Assembly: GCF_040256645.1 (NCBI RefSeq)
Contig: NZ_CP158281.1
Coordinates: 124,001 to 188,000, forward strand
Length of the DNA: 64,000 nucleotides
From: Brevibacterium sp. CBA3109
Lineage (GTDB): Bacteria; Actinomycetota; Actinomycetes; Actinomycetales; Brevibacteriaceae
Reading direction: 5' to 3'
In this document: piece after piece, positions 52,570 to 63,290 of the stretch
Position numbering within the stretch: the first letter of the stretch is position 1
Layout: each line of letters opens with the position of its first letter
Notes under the pieces: model-generated
The model's input: the letters and a program-made list of their open reading frames with translations, nothing else
Database searches by the model: none
Told to the model about the DNA's origin: nothing
Made by a program: the position numbers and the translations under genes

Positions 52570-53604
52570 GTGCAGGAGCTGCTCGGCAGGATTGCCAAGC
52601 TCGATCCCGAAGCGAGCCTGGGTCTGCGCGTCATCGCCTGTTTCGACGAACTCATGGCCGGCGAGGTCAATTCCCATGCCCTCGCCTCCGCGGCCGCGGC
52701 TCTGGCCGGTTGCCCGGTCGGCTTTCGCAGTGGGGACGGGAGCAGGCAGCTGAGGGTCGATTCAGGCGGAGTCTCGATTCCGGGAGACCGACCCGCCGAG
52801 GTGGCCGCCCTGTCCCTGCCGAACGATTCCGAGGTCTGGCTCGAGCGGGAGGACGTTGCCTTGCCCAACGATGAACTCATCCTTGAGAGATTCGGCCTGG
52901 CCATCGGCGTGAGATTCGGTCTCGAACGGCAGCAGCTGGAGACCCCGCGGGACGTGGCGCTCGCCCTCGACCCTGCCGCGACGCCCGAAGACCGGATTGC
53001 TGCCGCGGTTCGCCTCGGGTTGACGCCTGGTTCGGGATATCGAGTCCTCGCGGCCCCGCTGTTCGCCGTCTTCGAGAAACGACCCGCCGGTCCCACCGAT
53101 GTCATCACCAGCGAACATGGCACTCTGCAGGTGGTCATCGTGACCGACGACACCGAGGACATCGCCGTGACACCGGCCGGACTGGGGCCGTCCGGGTCGA
53201 TCGGAGAATTGCCGCGGTCACTGCGGGCAGCCGTGGTGGCACTGCGGCTCAGCCGCCCGCCCGAGGAAGGGCTCGTGCGGGCGGAAAACTTCGGTGGGCT
53301 CGTCGAACTGCTCGCCGAATCATCTGACACAACCGATCCGGACGCTGCGCTGATCGACGAGATCATGGACTCGCAGTGGGCGGAGTCCACGGTGCGCGTG
53401 CTCCTCGAAGCACCGACGATCCGACAGGCGGCCCGCGACCTCGGTCTGCACCACAGCACGGTGCAGAGCCGGGCCGAGCAGATCGAACGCTGCCTCGGCT
53501 ACGACCCGCTGTCGGGCTACAACCGCACCAGGTTGGGCATCAGCGTGCTCCGGTGGCGGCTTCGCAATTCCCGAGTGCTTGAACTTCCGGGGCCCGTGGG
53601 GTGA
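52570..53604 (+). CDS. PucR-type helix-turn-helix regulator of the esterase unit
   Basis: The 344-residue protein has a non-conserved N-terminal region and a C-terminal PucR-like helix-turn-helix (VRVLLEAPTIRQAARDLGLH, HSTVQSRAEQIERCL, then TRLGISVLRWRL). The start is a GTG after GAGGAGGTGG. It is the second PucR-type regulator of the window and is not closely similar to the first outside the DNA-binding part. Position right after the two hydrolases, 85 bases away, suggests that it regulates them. Confidence 0.8.
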   Translation: MQELLGRIAKLDPEASLGLRVIACFDELMAGEVNSHALASAAAALAGCPVGFRSGDGSRQLRVDSGGVSIPGDRPAEVAALSLPNDSEVWLEREDVALPNDELILERFGLAIGVRFGLERQQLETPRDVALALDPAATPEDRIAAAVRLGLTPGSGYRVLAAPLFAVFEKRPAGPTDVITSEHGTLQVVIVTDDTEDIAVTPAGLGPSGSIGELPRSLRAAVVALRLSRPPEEGLVRAENFGGLVELLAESSDTTDPDAALIDEIMDSQWAESTVRVLLEAPTIRQAARDLGLHHSTVQSRAEQIERCLGYDPLSGYNRTRLGISVLRWRLRNSRVLELPGPVG

Positions 53605-53646
53605 GGGGTTCTTGGCCGCCACTTGCCCGCGGTACTCGCCTCGTGC

Positions 53647-53788
53647 TCACTCCCGACCGGAGCTGATCCACTGAGGGTTGTCCACGATGTTCCGAGTCCC
53701 CTCGACGAGGATGCGGATCGCATCGAGGCTGCCCATGTCCTCGGCATCCAGTCTCAGATCGAGTGCGCCGAGACGCATCGGCGGTTTC
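53647..53788 (-). other. Possible gene fragment in a 340-base gap
   Basis: The 340 bases between the PucR gene and the TRAP operon hold no intact gene. On the minus strand a frame ending at 53647 reads RLGALDLRLDAEDMGSLDAI and then NIVDNPQWISSGRE. This has normal codon use for this genome and looks like the tail of a real protein, but I do not recognise it. No matching N-terminus is present upstream. The rest of the gap contains a long hairpin (53881-53926) and a smaller pair GTTCGCTCC/GGAGCGAA before it. Confidence 0.3.
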
Positions 53789-53880
53789 GTGTCGCGTGAA
53801 AGACAACCTACGGCTGAGAGTGCACTCGAAGTCAAGGGGCGTTCGCTCCTGCTCTGCGGCGTGAGGGCACGGGAGCGAAT

Positions 53881-53926
53881 GCAATAGTGCCTTGACTCCC
53901 CACTTGGGGAGTCAAGGCACTATTGC
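53881..53926. terminator. Perfect 21-bp inverted repeat with 4-base loop
   Basis: The arms 53881-53901 and 53906-53926 are exact complements (left arm GCAATAGTGCCTTGACTCCCC, loop ACTT). The right arm ends 19 bases after the stop of the dctM gene, reading on the minus strand. It is therefore well placed to end transcription of the TRAP operon, and it also faces the PucR gene from the other side. It lacks a T-run and is longer and more perfect than ordinary terminators, so an inserted repeat element is an alternative. Confidence 0.6.
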
Positions 53927-53944
53927 CGAATCCGGCCGTGCGTC

Positions 53945-55225
53945 CTACACGAACGCCGTCGCGAAGAACGGAACGAACGTCACCAGCGCCAGAGCAGTCA
54001 GCAGCACCAGCGCACTCGGGATGGCAGCCTTCGCCACGCGCATGACGCTCATACCCGACATGCCGGAGGCGACGAACAGGTTGAGCCCCAGCGGCGGCGT
54101 GATCATGCCGATCTCCAGGTTCATCACGACGATGATGCCGAAGTGGATCGGGTCGATGCCCAACTCCATGGCGATCGGCAGCAGGATCGGTGCCAGGATG
54201 AGGATCGCCGAGGACGTCTCCATCACACAGCCCACGAACAGCAGCAGGATGTTGACGAGGATGAGGAACTGCCACGGCTGCAGGTCCCAGGCTGTGATCG
54301 TCTCCGAGATCGATCCCGGGATCCGCTCACTGGCGAGGACGAAGGTGAAGAGGATGCCGTTGGCGATGATGAACATGACCATCGCCGAGGTTTTCACCGA
54401 TGACAGCGTGACTTCCCACAGCTGCGAGATCTTGATCTCGCGGTAGATGACCAGGGACACCACCAATGAGTAGGCGACAGCGACGGCCGCCGCCTCGGTG
54501 GGGGTGAACCAGCCTGAGTAGATTCCACCCAGGACCAGGAACGGCAGGGCCAAGGCGAGGATCGCGTCGCGGAATGCCTTGAGCTTGTCCACATTGGACA
54601 TCCGGAAGCCTTCCCCGGCGTTGCCGTAACCGTTCTTCCATGCCACGAACACGGCCATGCCCAGCAGCATGACTCCGGCGAGGATTCCCGGCAGAATGCC
54701 GGCGAGGAACAGGTCACCGATGTTCTGCTCGGTGGCGATGCCGAAGACGATGAGCGGGATCGACGGTGGAATGAGGATGCCCAAGGACCCCGAGGTGGCC
54801 ACGAGCCCCGTGGAGAATTCCTTCGGATAGCCGTTTCGCATCATGGCCGGGATCATCAGCGCACCGACGGCCACGACCGTGGCAGGTGATGAACCGGAGA
54901 CCGCTGCGAAGAACATGCACGCAAGCACCGTGGTGATCGCCATGCCCCCGCGCAGATGCCCGACCATTGCCGCACCGAAGTCGGTCAGTCGCCGCGAGAT
55001 TCCGCCGCGGGACATGATGTTGGCCGCGAGGATGAAGAACGGAATCGCCATCAGCGGGAACGAGTTCAGAGCGTTGAAGAGCCGTTCCGAGACCTGGGTC
55101 ATCGGGATGAGCGTGAAGTAGTAGAAGTAGACGAGGCTGGTCAGACCCAAGGCCACCGCAATGGGCGCCGAGGTGACGAGCAGCAGAATGAGGACTGCAA
55201 TGAGAACGAATGTTGCTTCGAGCAT
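53945..55225 (-). CDS. dctM: TRAP dicarboxylate transporter large permease
   Basis: The 426-residue protein has about 12 helices and the DctM signatures AIPFFILAANIMSRGGISRR near residue 59, AAVSGSSPATVVAVGALMIP near 107 and the closing FGIIVVMNLEIGMITPPLGL. It forms the transport channel driven by a sodium gradient. Its start overlaps the dctQ stop by one base (TGATG). The ligand is probably a dicarboxylate, judged from the catabolic genes that lie divergently upstream. Confidence 0.92.
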   Translation of the reverse strand: MLEATFVLIAVLILLLVTSAPIAVALGLTSLVYFYYFTLIPMTQVSERLFNALNSFPLMAIPFFILAANIMSRGGISRRLTDFGAAMVGHLRGGMAITTVLACMFFAAVSGSSPATVVAVGALMIPAMMRNGYPKEFSTGLVATSGSLGILIPPSIPLIVFGIATEQNIGDLFLAGILPGILAGVMLLGMAVFVAWKNGYGNAGEGFRMSNVDKLKAFRDAILALALPFLVLGGIYSGWFTPTEAAAVAVAYSLVVSLVIYREIKISQLWEVTLSSVKTSAMVMFIIANGILFTFVLASERIPGSISETITAWDLQPWQFLILVNILLLFVGCVMETSSAILILAPILLPIAMELGIDPIHFGIIVVMNLEIGMITPPLGLNLFVASGMSGMSVMRVAKAAIPSALVLLTALALVTFVPFFATAFV

Positions 55226-55806
55226 CAGCGATCCCCTTCCTTCGTATCGTCGTCATCGATGGCGATGTCGTTCACGTCGATGCCGACTGCCGCGGCTTCC
55301 TCAGCGAACACGTCCTTGTCGAGCTCTTCGGCCGGGGCGTTGATCGCTCGGATGAGCATTTCGGCGGCGCGGATGAAGAACAGCGTCATGCCCACGGCCA
55401 GTGAGAGTTCAACAACCCACAGAGGCAGCTTGAGCGCCGGTGTGATCGTCGTGCGTGAGAAGGGTTCGCTGATCAGCGCCCAAGACAGGTAGGCGATGAA
55501 GCCTGCGTAGATGAGGGTCATCAGCCCGCCGAGGACGACGAAGAACTTCTTCTTCTTGCCCTTGAGCAGCGTCGGCATGATGTCCACGGCCACGTGCTCG
55601 TTGTGGCGTAGGGTCACGACCGCACCGAAGAAGGTCGAGCAGATGATGAGGTAGATGATGGCCTCTTCGGACCAGAAGAGCACGTCTCCTGTGATGTTGC
55701 GCAGGAGCACGGCGAAGACCGCGAGTGCTGTGGCGCCGATGAGACTGGCGCCGGCCAGGAAGTTCTCGACCCGGCTCAGATACTTGTCGAAGGTCTTCAT
55801 CGTCAC
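55225..55806 (-). CDS. dctQ: TRAP dicarboxylate transporter small permease
   Basis: The 193-residue protein has four helices at about residues 16-38, 44-64, 86-108 and 128-150 and the DctQ core VLFWSEEAIIYLIICSTFFG near residue 39. Its C-terminus carries about 35 extra acidic residues. It overlaps dctP by four bases and dctM by one, so the three are tightly co-translated. Confidence 0.88.
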   Translation of the reverse strand: MTMKTFDKYLSRVENFLAGASLIGATALAVFAVLLRNITGDVLFWSEEAIIYLIICSTFFGAVVTLRHNEHVAVDIMPTLLKGKKKKFFVVLGGLMTLIYAGFIAYLSWALISEPFSRTTITPALKLPLWVVELSLAVGMTLFFIRAAEMLIRAINAPAEELDKDVFAEEAAAVGIDVNDIAIDDDDTKEGDR

Positions 55807-56846
55807 TCACGTTCCTTGTCACGCTGCAGGAGCTCGTCGACGACCTCTGGTCCGATGACATCGCTGTACTTCTCGTACTCGGAAGGCACGACCATGTCTT
55901 TGAATGACTGGCGCTCCTCCTTCGTGGGCACCACGATCTTCGTGCCCCCGGACTCCTCGATGAGCCGCTTGGATTCCGCGTTGACCTTCTGTGCTTCCTT
56001 GCGGTTGAACTCGGAGGCTTCATCGGCAGATTCGTCGACGACAGCCTGCAGATCATCGGGCAGTTCGTCATACCAGCGCTTATTCACGGTGAGGATGTAG
56101 CCGATGTAACCGTGATTGAGTTCGGTGACGTACTTCTGGACGGTGTGCATCTTCTGCGACTCGATGTTCGAGTACGTGTTCTCACCACCGTCGATGAGTC
56201 CCTGCTGAAGCCCGTTGTAGACCTCGGCGAAAGCCAGGGGCGACGGGATTCCGCCCCAGGTCTCGAACTGAGTGCGCAGCACATCCGAAGGCTGGATGCG
56301 ATACTTCTTGCCCTTCATATCGTCAGGGCTCAGCGTCGCATTGTTCGAATGGATCTGCTTCATTCCCGAATCCCACAGGCCCAAGACCTTCAGCCCATTG
56401 GCCTCGAGGTCGGGGTTGGCGTAGATGGCCTTGCCGATCTCGGTGTCGGGGCTGACGATCTCCGGGATCTCATCCGGGTGATCGAAGATGAACGGCAGGT
56501 CGAGAACCTGCAGGCTCGGCGCGATCGTCGTGAACTTCGCGCTCGCCGGGGCGAGCATCTGCACAGCATTGGACTGCAGCGCCTGCATCTCGTCCTTGTC
56601 GCCGTAGAGTTCCGAGTTCGGGAACACCTCGACCTGGATGCGACCATCGGACTTCTCTTCGATCTGCTTTGCGAAGAAGTCAGCGGCCAGTCCCTTCGGC
56701 GTGCTCGTCGAAGTCACATGGGCGAAGCGCAGTTCGAACTTCTCCTGCTTGCCGCTGCGCGCGGGATTGCACCCGCTCAGTGCCAGCAGGCAGATCGACA
56801 GGCAGGCAACCAGCGGTTTCCACCTGGGTCGTCGTATCGACGTCAT
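55803..56846 (-). CDS. dctP: TRAP dicarboxylate transporter binding lipoprotein
   Basis: The 347-residue protein has a signal peptide with a lipobox (LLALSGC) and a DctP domain. Within it are LRFAHVTSTSTPKGLAADFF, GRIQVEVFPNSELYGDKDEM near residue 72, and GLWDSGMKQIHSN. The arginine that clamps a carboxylate in DctP proteins sits in the KKYRIQPSDVLRTQF segment near residue 186. It delivers the substrate to DctQM. A 246-base region without genes lies upstream and should hold the promoter. Confidence 0.9.
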   Translation of the reverse strand: MTSIRRPRWKPLVACLSICLLALSGCNPARSGKQEKFELRFAHVTSTSTPKGLAADFFAKQIEEKSDGRIQVEVFPNSELYGDKDEMQALQSNAVQMLAPASAKFTTIAPSLQVLDLPFIFDHPDEIPEIVSPDTEIGKAIYANPDLEANGLKVLGLWDSGMKQIHSNNATLSPDDMKGKKYRIQPSDVLRTQFETWGGIPSPLAFAEVYNGLQQGLIDGGENTYSNIESQKMHTVQKYVTELNHGYIGYILTVNKRWYDELPDDLQAVVDESADEASEFNRKEAQKVNAESKRLIEESGGTKIVVPTKEERQSFKDMVVPSEYEKYSDVIGPEVVDELLQRDKERE

Positions 56847-57092
56847 CGTCAGCTCCAGTAATCGAGACCAATGTCATGTCAGTCTCCGAGGTGACGAGCG
56901 CAGACATTGCAGTCTGCTGCACAATGCACGGCAACGTGCTTTGGAGGTGCGATGGGTCACCTTCGGAGCCAAACCATTTGAGCTTAGACGAGAATCAGCC
57001 GATTTCCAATATTATCTGACGAAGAATGCATTATTTCTTGAGATGTGGGAACCCGTGGCCGATGGATGCAGAGAATGGGGGAGTGGGGCCGC

Positions 57093-57773
57093 TCAGTCTG
57101 CGTCGAAGTCGAAGGGGTCAGAGATCGGCTCACCGGCCGTGGACTCGGCCAGGCGCAGGAACCCGTTGGTGATGTGATCGCCGAGGTGCTTCGCCGCAGC
57201 GTCCGGATCGATGCGTTTCACGGCGTCGACGATGGCCTGGTGTTCGCTGTGGACCTCGTTGAGTCGGTCCGAACTGTCGAGGGTGAGATCCCAGGGGAAG
57301 GCATGCCACCGGGTGGCGATGTCATCGCGCAGGGCCGGGAGTCCGCACCGATCGTAGAAGAAGAAGTGGAACTCCTCGTTGCGGGTGTTGCGGCCCATGG
57401 CATCGCCTTCTTCGCTGGCGGAGTCGAGTGCCTCGAGGAGCTTCTCTGCTTGGCGCAGTTCGTGGCGGGAGATCCGTGTCGTGGCACGGGCGATGGCGAA
57501 GGTCTCGGTCAGTTTGCGGGTGACGAAGAGGGACTTGAGGCGGTCGACGTCGACGCCGGCCACGCGCACGCCGCGATGGGCCTCGGAGGAGACGAGACCT
57601 TCGGATTCGAGGATGCGCAGGGCTTCGCGGACAGGAGTGATCGAAGCCTTGAACCATTCGGCGACCTCGTCCTGACGCAGGCGTTCACCGCGTTCGAGCT
57701 CGCGGCCGAGGATCTTCCGGCGCAGGCCCAGGACGATCTTGTCCCGCTTCGTCGATGCTGATTCCTGATCCAC
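57093..57773 (-). CDS. GntR-family (FCD domain) transcriptional regulator
   Basis: The 226-residue protein has a GntR winged helix (LRRKILGRELERGERLRQDE, then VAEWFKASITPVREALRILE) and a C-terminal FCD domain. The FCD metal-site residues are spread over NEEFHFFFYDRCGLPAL, EVHSEHQAIVDAV and KHLGDHI. FCD regulators bind small organic acids through that metal. The start is a GTG after GGAAGG; longer frames are not supported. It lies between the dctPQM operon downstream and the divergent CoA-transferase operon, so it probably controls both. Confidence 0.88.
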   Translation of the reverse strand: MDQESASTKRDKIVLGLRRKILGRELERGERLRQDEVAEWFKASITPVREALRILESEGLVSSEAHRGVRVAGVDVDRLKSLFVTRKLTETFAIARATTRISRHELRQAEKLLEALDSASEEGDAMGRNTRNEEFHFFFYDRCGLPALRDDIATRWHAFPWDLTLDSSDRLNEVHSEHQAIVDAVKRIDPDAAAKHLGDHITNGFLRLAESTAGEPISDPFDFDAD

Positions 57774-57865
57774 TCCACAGCCTTCCGTTGTCGCTCGTCG
57801 TGCCTCGTCAATTGCCTTCGCTTCGTGAAGTGTATCCCGGTGCACGGTTTCAGCGTGAATAATGC

Positions 57866-57884
57866 ATGATGTGGTGAATGATGT
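57866..57884. promoter_or_regulatory. Repeated motif in the divergent gntR/CoA-transferase region
   Basis: ATGATGT occurs at 57866-57872 and 57878-57884, spaced 12 bases apart, in an AT-rich stretch between the divergent starts. The repeats lie close to a possible -10 element (TATTCT, 57884-57889) of the plus-strand operon. I read them as a possible GntR binding region. Confidence 0.35.
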
Positions 57885-57927
57885 ATTCTGTCGGGGATAG
57901 CTCATGAAATCTCGTTGTGGAGGCCCC

Positions 57928-59115
57928 GTGCACGCCGAACTTCCGTTGTCCGGTATCACCGTCATCAGCTGCGAGCAGGCTGTGGCGGCACCGTTCGCCT
58001 CCAGGCAGCTCGCCGACCTGGGCGCACGTGTGATCAAGATCGAGCGCCCCGGAACCGGGGACTTCGCCCGCGGATACGACACCACCGTCAACGGCATGGC
58101 AAGCCACTTCGTATGGCTCAACCGCAGCAAGGAGAGCCTGAGCCTCGACCTCAAGCACCCGCAGGGCAAGGCGATCCTCAAGGATCTCGTCGCCGAGGCC
58201 GACGTGTTCATCCAGAACTTCGCCCCCGGGGCCGCCGAACGCTTGGGCTTCGGTGCCGATGAGCTGCGCGGGACTAATGAACGTCTCATCTACGCTTCGA
58301 TCTCCGGATACGGACCAGACGGACCGTACAAGAACGCCAAGGCATACGATGCACTTGTGCAGGCCGAAGCAGGATTGGTCTCCGTGACAGGGACCGAGGA
58401 TCACCCCGCGAAGACGGGGATCTCAACGGCGGACATCTCCGCCGGCATGTACACCTATTCCGGAATCCTCGCCGCACTGTTCAACCGGGAGAAGACAGGC
58501 GAAGGCGCCACCCTCCAGATCAGCCTCTTCGACTCCCTCGTCGAATGGATGGGCTACCCCCTGTACTTCACCCACGGCAGCGGCACCCGCCCCACCCGAG
58601 CCGGAACCTCCCACGCGGCCATCGCCCCCTACGGTGCCTTCACCTGCGGCGACGGCACCCAGATCATGCTCGCAATCCAGAACGAACGCGAATGGAAGAG
58701 CTTCGCCACCCAGGTCCTGGGCCGCGACGACATGGTCACCGACGAACGCTTCGACCGGGCCGCCCACCGCTACGCCCACAAGGACGAACTCCAGACCATC
58801 ATCGAAGAAGTCTTCGCCGACTTCACCGGTCAGCAGTGCGATGAGCTCCTTGAAACCGCGAAGGTCGCACACTCGCGGCAACGCGACATGACCGAGATCG
58901 CCGATCACCCCCAGCTGGTCGAACGTGACCGCTGGCAGGACGTCGGCTCCCCGGTCGGACCGATCTCCATGCTCGTGCCCCCGGTCGAAATGTCCGGTGT
59001 CGTTCCTCGGATGGACCCGATTCCCGACGTGGGCGACCATACGGAGTCCATCCTCGACGATCTCGGAATCAGCCCGGAGAAGGTCGCCGAACTCCATCGT
59101 GAAGGAGCCATCTGA
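57928..59115 (+). CDS. CaiB/BaiF family CoA-transferase
   Basis: The 395-residue protein is a complete class III CoA-transferase. It has [20 protein letters not shown] at the N-terminus, [20 protein letters not shown] near residue 31 and [18 protein letters not shown]. The catalytic aspartate lies in the [18 protein letters not shown] block near residue 140. It moves CoA onto a carboxylic acid from a donor such as succinyl-CoA. I chose the GTG at 57928 because GGAGG precedes it and the family starts there; an ATG at 57904 adds eight residues. It leads an operon with a fumarase, two acyl-CoA dehydrogenases and a hydratase. Confidence 0.88.
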   Translation: MHAELPLSGITVISCEQAVAAPFASRQLADLGARVIKIERPGTGDFARGYDTTVNGMASHFVWLNRSKESLSLDLKHPQGKAILKDLVAEADVFIQNFAPGAAERLGFGADELRGTNERLIYASISGYGPDGPYKNAKAYDALVQAEAGLVSVTGTEDHPAKTGISTADISAGMYTYSGILAALFNREKTGEGATLQISLFDSLVEWMGYPLYFTHGSGTRPTRAGTSHAAIAPYGAFTCGDGTQIMLAIQNEREWKSFATQVLGRDDMVTDERFDRAAHRYAHKDELQTIIEEVFADFTGQQCDELLETAKVAHSRQRDMTEIADHPQLVERDRWQDVGSPVGPISMLVPPVEMSGVVPRMDPIPDVGDHTESILDDLGISPEKVAELHREGAI

Positions 59116-59120
59116 TCACC

Positions 59121-60854
<1,734 letters not shown>

Positions 60855-60947
60855 ACCAGGCACGGGCCACCACGGACACGGCCACGCCGGGCCACCTCGG
60901 CGAGGCATTGAGAAGAATTTTCAGCATCAGAGGATAAGGAATTCGAC

Positions 60948-62096
60948 ATGGCAGTCAGCACTGAAGAGCAGATGATGATCGACACGGTCGCCGAGTTCAT
61001 CGACCACGACGTCAAACCCCACGTCAACCGGGTCGAACACGCCGACGAATACCCGGAGAAGTGGATCCAGACCATGAAGGACATGGGCATCTACGGTCTC
61101 GCGATCGACGAACCCTGGGGCCCGGGCAAGGTCTCGACCGAGGCCTACGCGCTCATCACGCAGGAACTGGCCCGCGGGTGGATGTCCCTGGCCGGGGCCA
61201 TGGGCGGGCACACCGTCGTAGCCAAGCTCATCGCCGAATACGGCACGGCCGAGCAGAAGGACAAGTACCTGCCGCGCATGGCCACCGGTGAACTGCGCGC
61301 GACCATGGCCCTGACCGAACCCGGCGGCGGCTCCGACCTGCAGGCCCTGCGCACGGTCGCGACCAAGGACGGCGAGGACTACGTCATCAACGGGTCGAAG
61401 ACCTGGATCACCAACGCCCGCAAGTCCGACCTCATCGCCCTGCTCGTCAAGACCGACCCCACGGCCGAACCTCGCCACAAGGGCATCTCGATCATCCTCG
61501 TCGAAAAGGCCGAGGGCTTCACCGTGTCGAAGAACCTCTCGAAGCTCGGCTACAAGGGTGTCGAGACCTGCGAGCTCGTGTTCGAGAACCTGCGCCAGCC
61601 GCAGTCCCAGCTGCTCGGTGAGAAGGAGGGCGTGGGCTTCAAGCAGATGATGAAGGGCCTGGAGATCGGCCGCATCCAGGTGGCCTCCCGCTCACTCGGC
61701 GTGGCCCAGGCTGCCCTCAATGACGCGGTGAAGTACTCCCAGGAACGCGAGTCTATGGGCAAGCCCATCTGGAAGCACCAGGCGGTGGGCAACCAGCTCG
61801 CGAAGATGGCCACGAAGCTCGAGGCCGCCCGTCAGCTCGTCCTCCACACCGCTCGCACCTATGACTCCGGTGATCGCGTGGACATGGAGGCCGGCATGGC
61901 CAAGTACTACGCCTCAGAGATGGCCGCCGAGGTGGCCCTTGACGCTATCCGTGTCCATGGCGGTTACGGATACTCCACCGAGTACGACGTCGAACGCTAC
62001 TACCGTGATGCTCCGCTGATGATCGTCGGCGAGGGCACCAACGAAATCCAGCTCGGCGTCATCGCCAAGCAGCTCATCGGCCGCAACAAGGCCTGA
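60948..62096 (+). CDS. Acyl-CoA dehydrogenase (first copy)
   Basis: The 382-residue flavoprotein shows the usual three-domain fold: ATMALTEPGGGSDLQALRTV near residue 120, the FAD site WITNARKSDLIALLVKTD, and the C-terminal helical domain with DAIRVHGGYGYSTEYDVERY. The catalytic base is Glu362 in VGEGTNEIQ. It oxidises the alpha-beta bond of a CoA ester. It starts after AGGATAAGGA, 93 bases after the fumarase gene. In this operon its likely substrate is a short branched or dicarboxylic acyl-CoA such as methylsuccinyl-CoA. Confidence 0.9.
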   Translation: MAVSTEEQMMIDTVAEFIDHDVKPHVNRVEHADEYPEKWIQTMKDMGIYGLAIDEPWGPGKVSTEAYALITQELARGWMSLAGAMGGHTVVAKLIAEYGTAEQKDKYLPRMATGELRATMALTEPGGGSDLQALRTVATKDGEDYVINGSKTWITNARKSDLIALLVKTDPTAEPRHKGISIILVEKAEGFTVSKNLSKLGYKGVETCELVFENLRQPQSQLLGEKEGVGFKQMMKGLEIGRIQVASRSLGVAQAALNDAVKYSQERESMGKPIWKHQAVGNQLAKMATKLEAARQLVLHTARTYDSGDRVDMEAGMAKYYASEMAAEVALDAIRVHGGYGYSTEYDVERYYRDAPLMIVGEGTNEIQLGVIAKQLIGRNKA

Positions 62097-62110
62097 GAAG
62101 GAGTCTCACT

Positions 62111-63289
62111 ATGACGCATAAGCCCAGGCCTAGGCCGAATACTCCGCACTTCATGACCGAGGACCGGCTGGAGATCCAGCAGCTGGCTCGAGAGTTCGCC
62201 CGCGATGTTGTCCTGCCGCTCGCCAATGAACTCGACCCCGTGGAGGGTCAGTTCCCGGAGTGGTTCATCAAGCAGATGGCGGACATGGGGTTCTTCGGGA
62301 TTCTCATCCCCGAAGAATACGGGGGCCTCGGGCTCGGCGTCTTCGAGTACTGCCTCGTTGCCGAAGAGCTCTCCAGAGCCTGGATGTCCGTTGGTGGCCT
62401 GTTGGCTCGCGGCAATGGGATGGGCGGTGGATTCTCACCCGAACAGGAAGCTCGTCTGCTGCCGAAGGTCGCGACCGGTGAATACCTCGGCGCCTTTGCC
62501 CTCTCCGAGGCCGAGGCTGGGTCGGATGTGGCAAACATTCGTTGTAAAGCCACCCGTGCCGATGATGGTGGTTGGGTCATCAACGGCACGAAGATGTGGT
62601 GCACGTTCGCTGATCAGGCCGACTACATCATCCTCTTCGCCCGCACCTCGACCGATGAGGAAAAGCGTCACCGTGGGATCTCGGCATTCCTCGTGGAGAA
62701 GAAGCGTGGTGAGTTCCCCGAGGGCATGTCCGGTACTGCGGTGAAGAAGATCGGGTACTTCGGGTGGAAGACCTGGGACCTGAACTTCGACGACTTCCAC
62801 CTGCCGGCCGACGCCCTGCTGGGTGAGGAAGACCGTGGCTTTTACCAGGCCGTGTCGGGTCTCGAGGTGGGGCGTGCTCACACGGCGGCTCGTTCGATCG
62901 GTTTGGCGCAGGCAGCACTGGAGGACTCGATCGCGTATCTCAAGCAGCGGGTCCAGTTCGGTCACCCGTTGGCTGATTTCCAGCATCTGCGGTTCAAGGT
63001 CGCTGACATGGCCGCCCAGATCGAGGCTAGCCGGGCGTTGATGTATCACGTGTGCACGCAGATCGATTCGGGTGCCCGCTGTGACAAGGAAGCCGCGATG
63101 GTCAAATACCTGGCTGCTGAGATGGCGGAGAAGGTCACGTCGGAGGCGGTCCAGATCCATGGTGGTGCCGGGTATACGAAGGACTTCGCGGTGGAGCGTC
63201 ATTGGCGCGATGCCCGGTTGACGAAGATCTTCGAAGGATCGTCAGAGATCCAGATGCGCATCATTTCTGACGAGCTGTTAGGGCGTTGA
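62111..63289 (+). CDS. Acyl-CoA dehydrogenase (second copy)
   Basis: The 392-residue protein is a second, clearly different acyl-CoA dehydrogenase. It shows GAFALSEAEAGSDVANIRCK near residue 136, WVINGTKMWCTFADQADYII, VAFGH-type QRVQFGHPLADFQHLRFKVA, and the catalytic Glu375 in IFEGSSEIQ. Its sequence differs from the first copy throughout, so it is not a recent duplicate. It lies 14 bases after it. The two may act on different CoA esters of one pathway or form a mixed enzyme. Confidence 0.9.
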   Translation: MTHKPRPRPNTPHFMTEDRLEIQQLAREFARDVVLPLANELDPVEGQFPEWFIKQMADMGFFGILIPEEYGGLGLGVFEYCLVAEELSRAWMSVGGLLARGNGMGGGFSPEQEARLLPKVATGEYLGAFALSEAEAGSDVANIRCKATRADDGGWVINGTKMWCTFADQADYIILFARTSTDEEKRHRGISAFLVEKKRGEFPEGMSGTAVKKIGYFGWKTWDLNFDDFHLPADALLGEEDRGFYQAVSGLEVGRAHTAARSIGLAQAALEDSIAYLKQRVQFGHPLADFQHLRFKVADMAAQIEASRALMYHVCTQIDSGARCDKEAAMVKYLAAEMAEKVTSEAVQIHGGAGYTKDFAVERHWRDARLTKIFEGSSEIQMRIISDELLGR

Positions 63290-63290
63290 G

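Noticed and set aside
51249..53459. 736-codon minus-strand open frame
   Set aside because: Runs antisense through three genes with clear families; no motif of its own.
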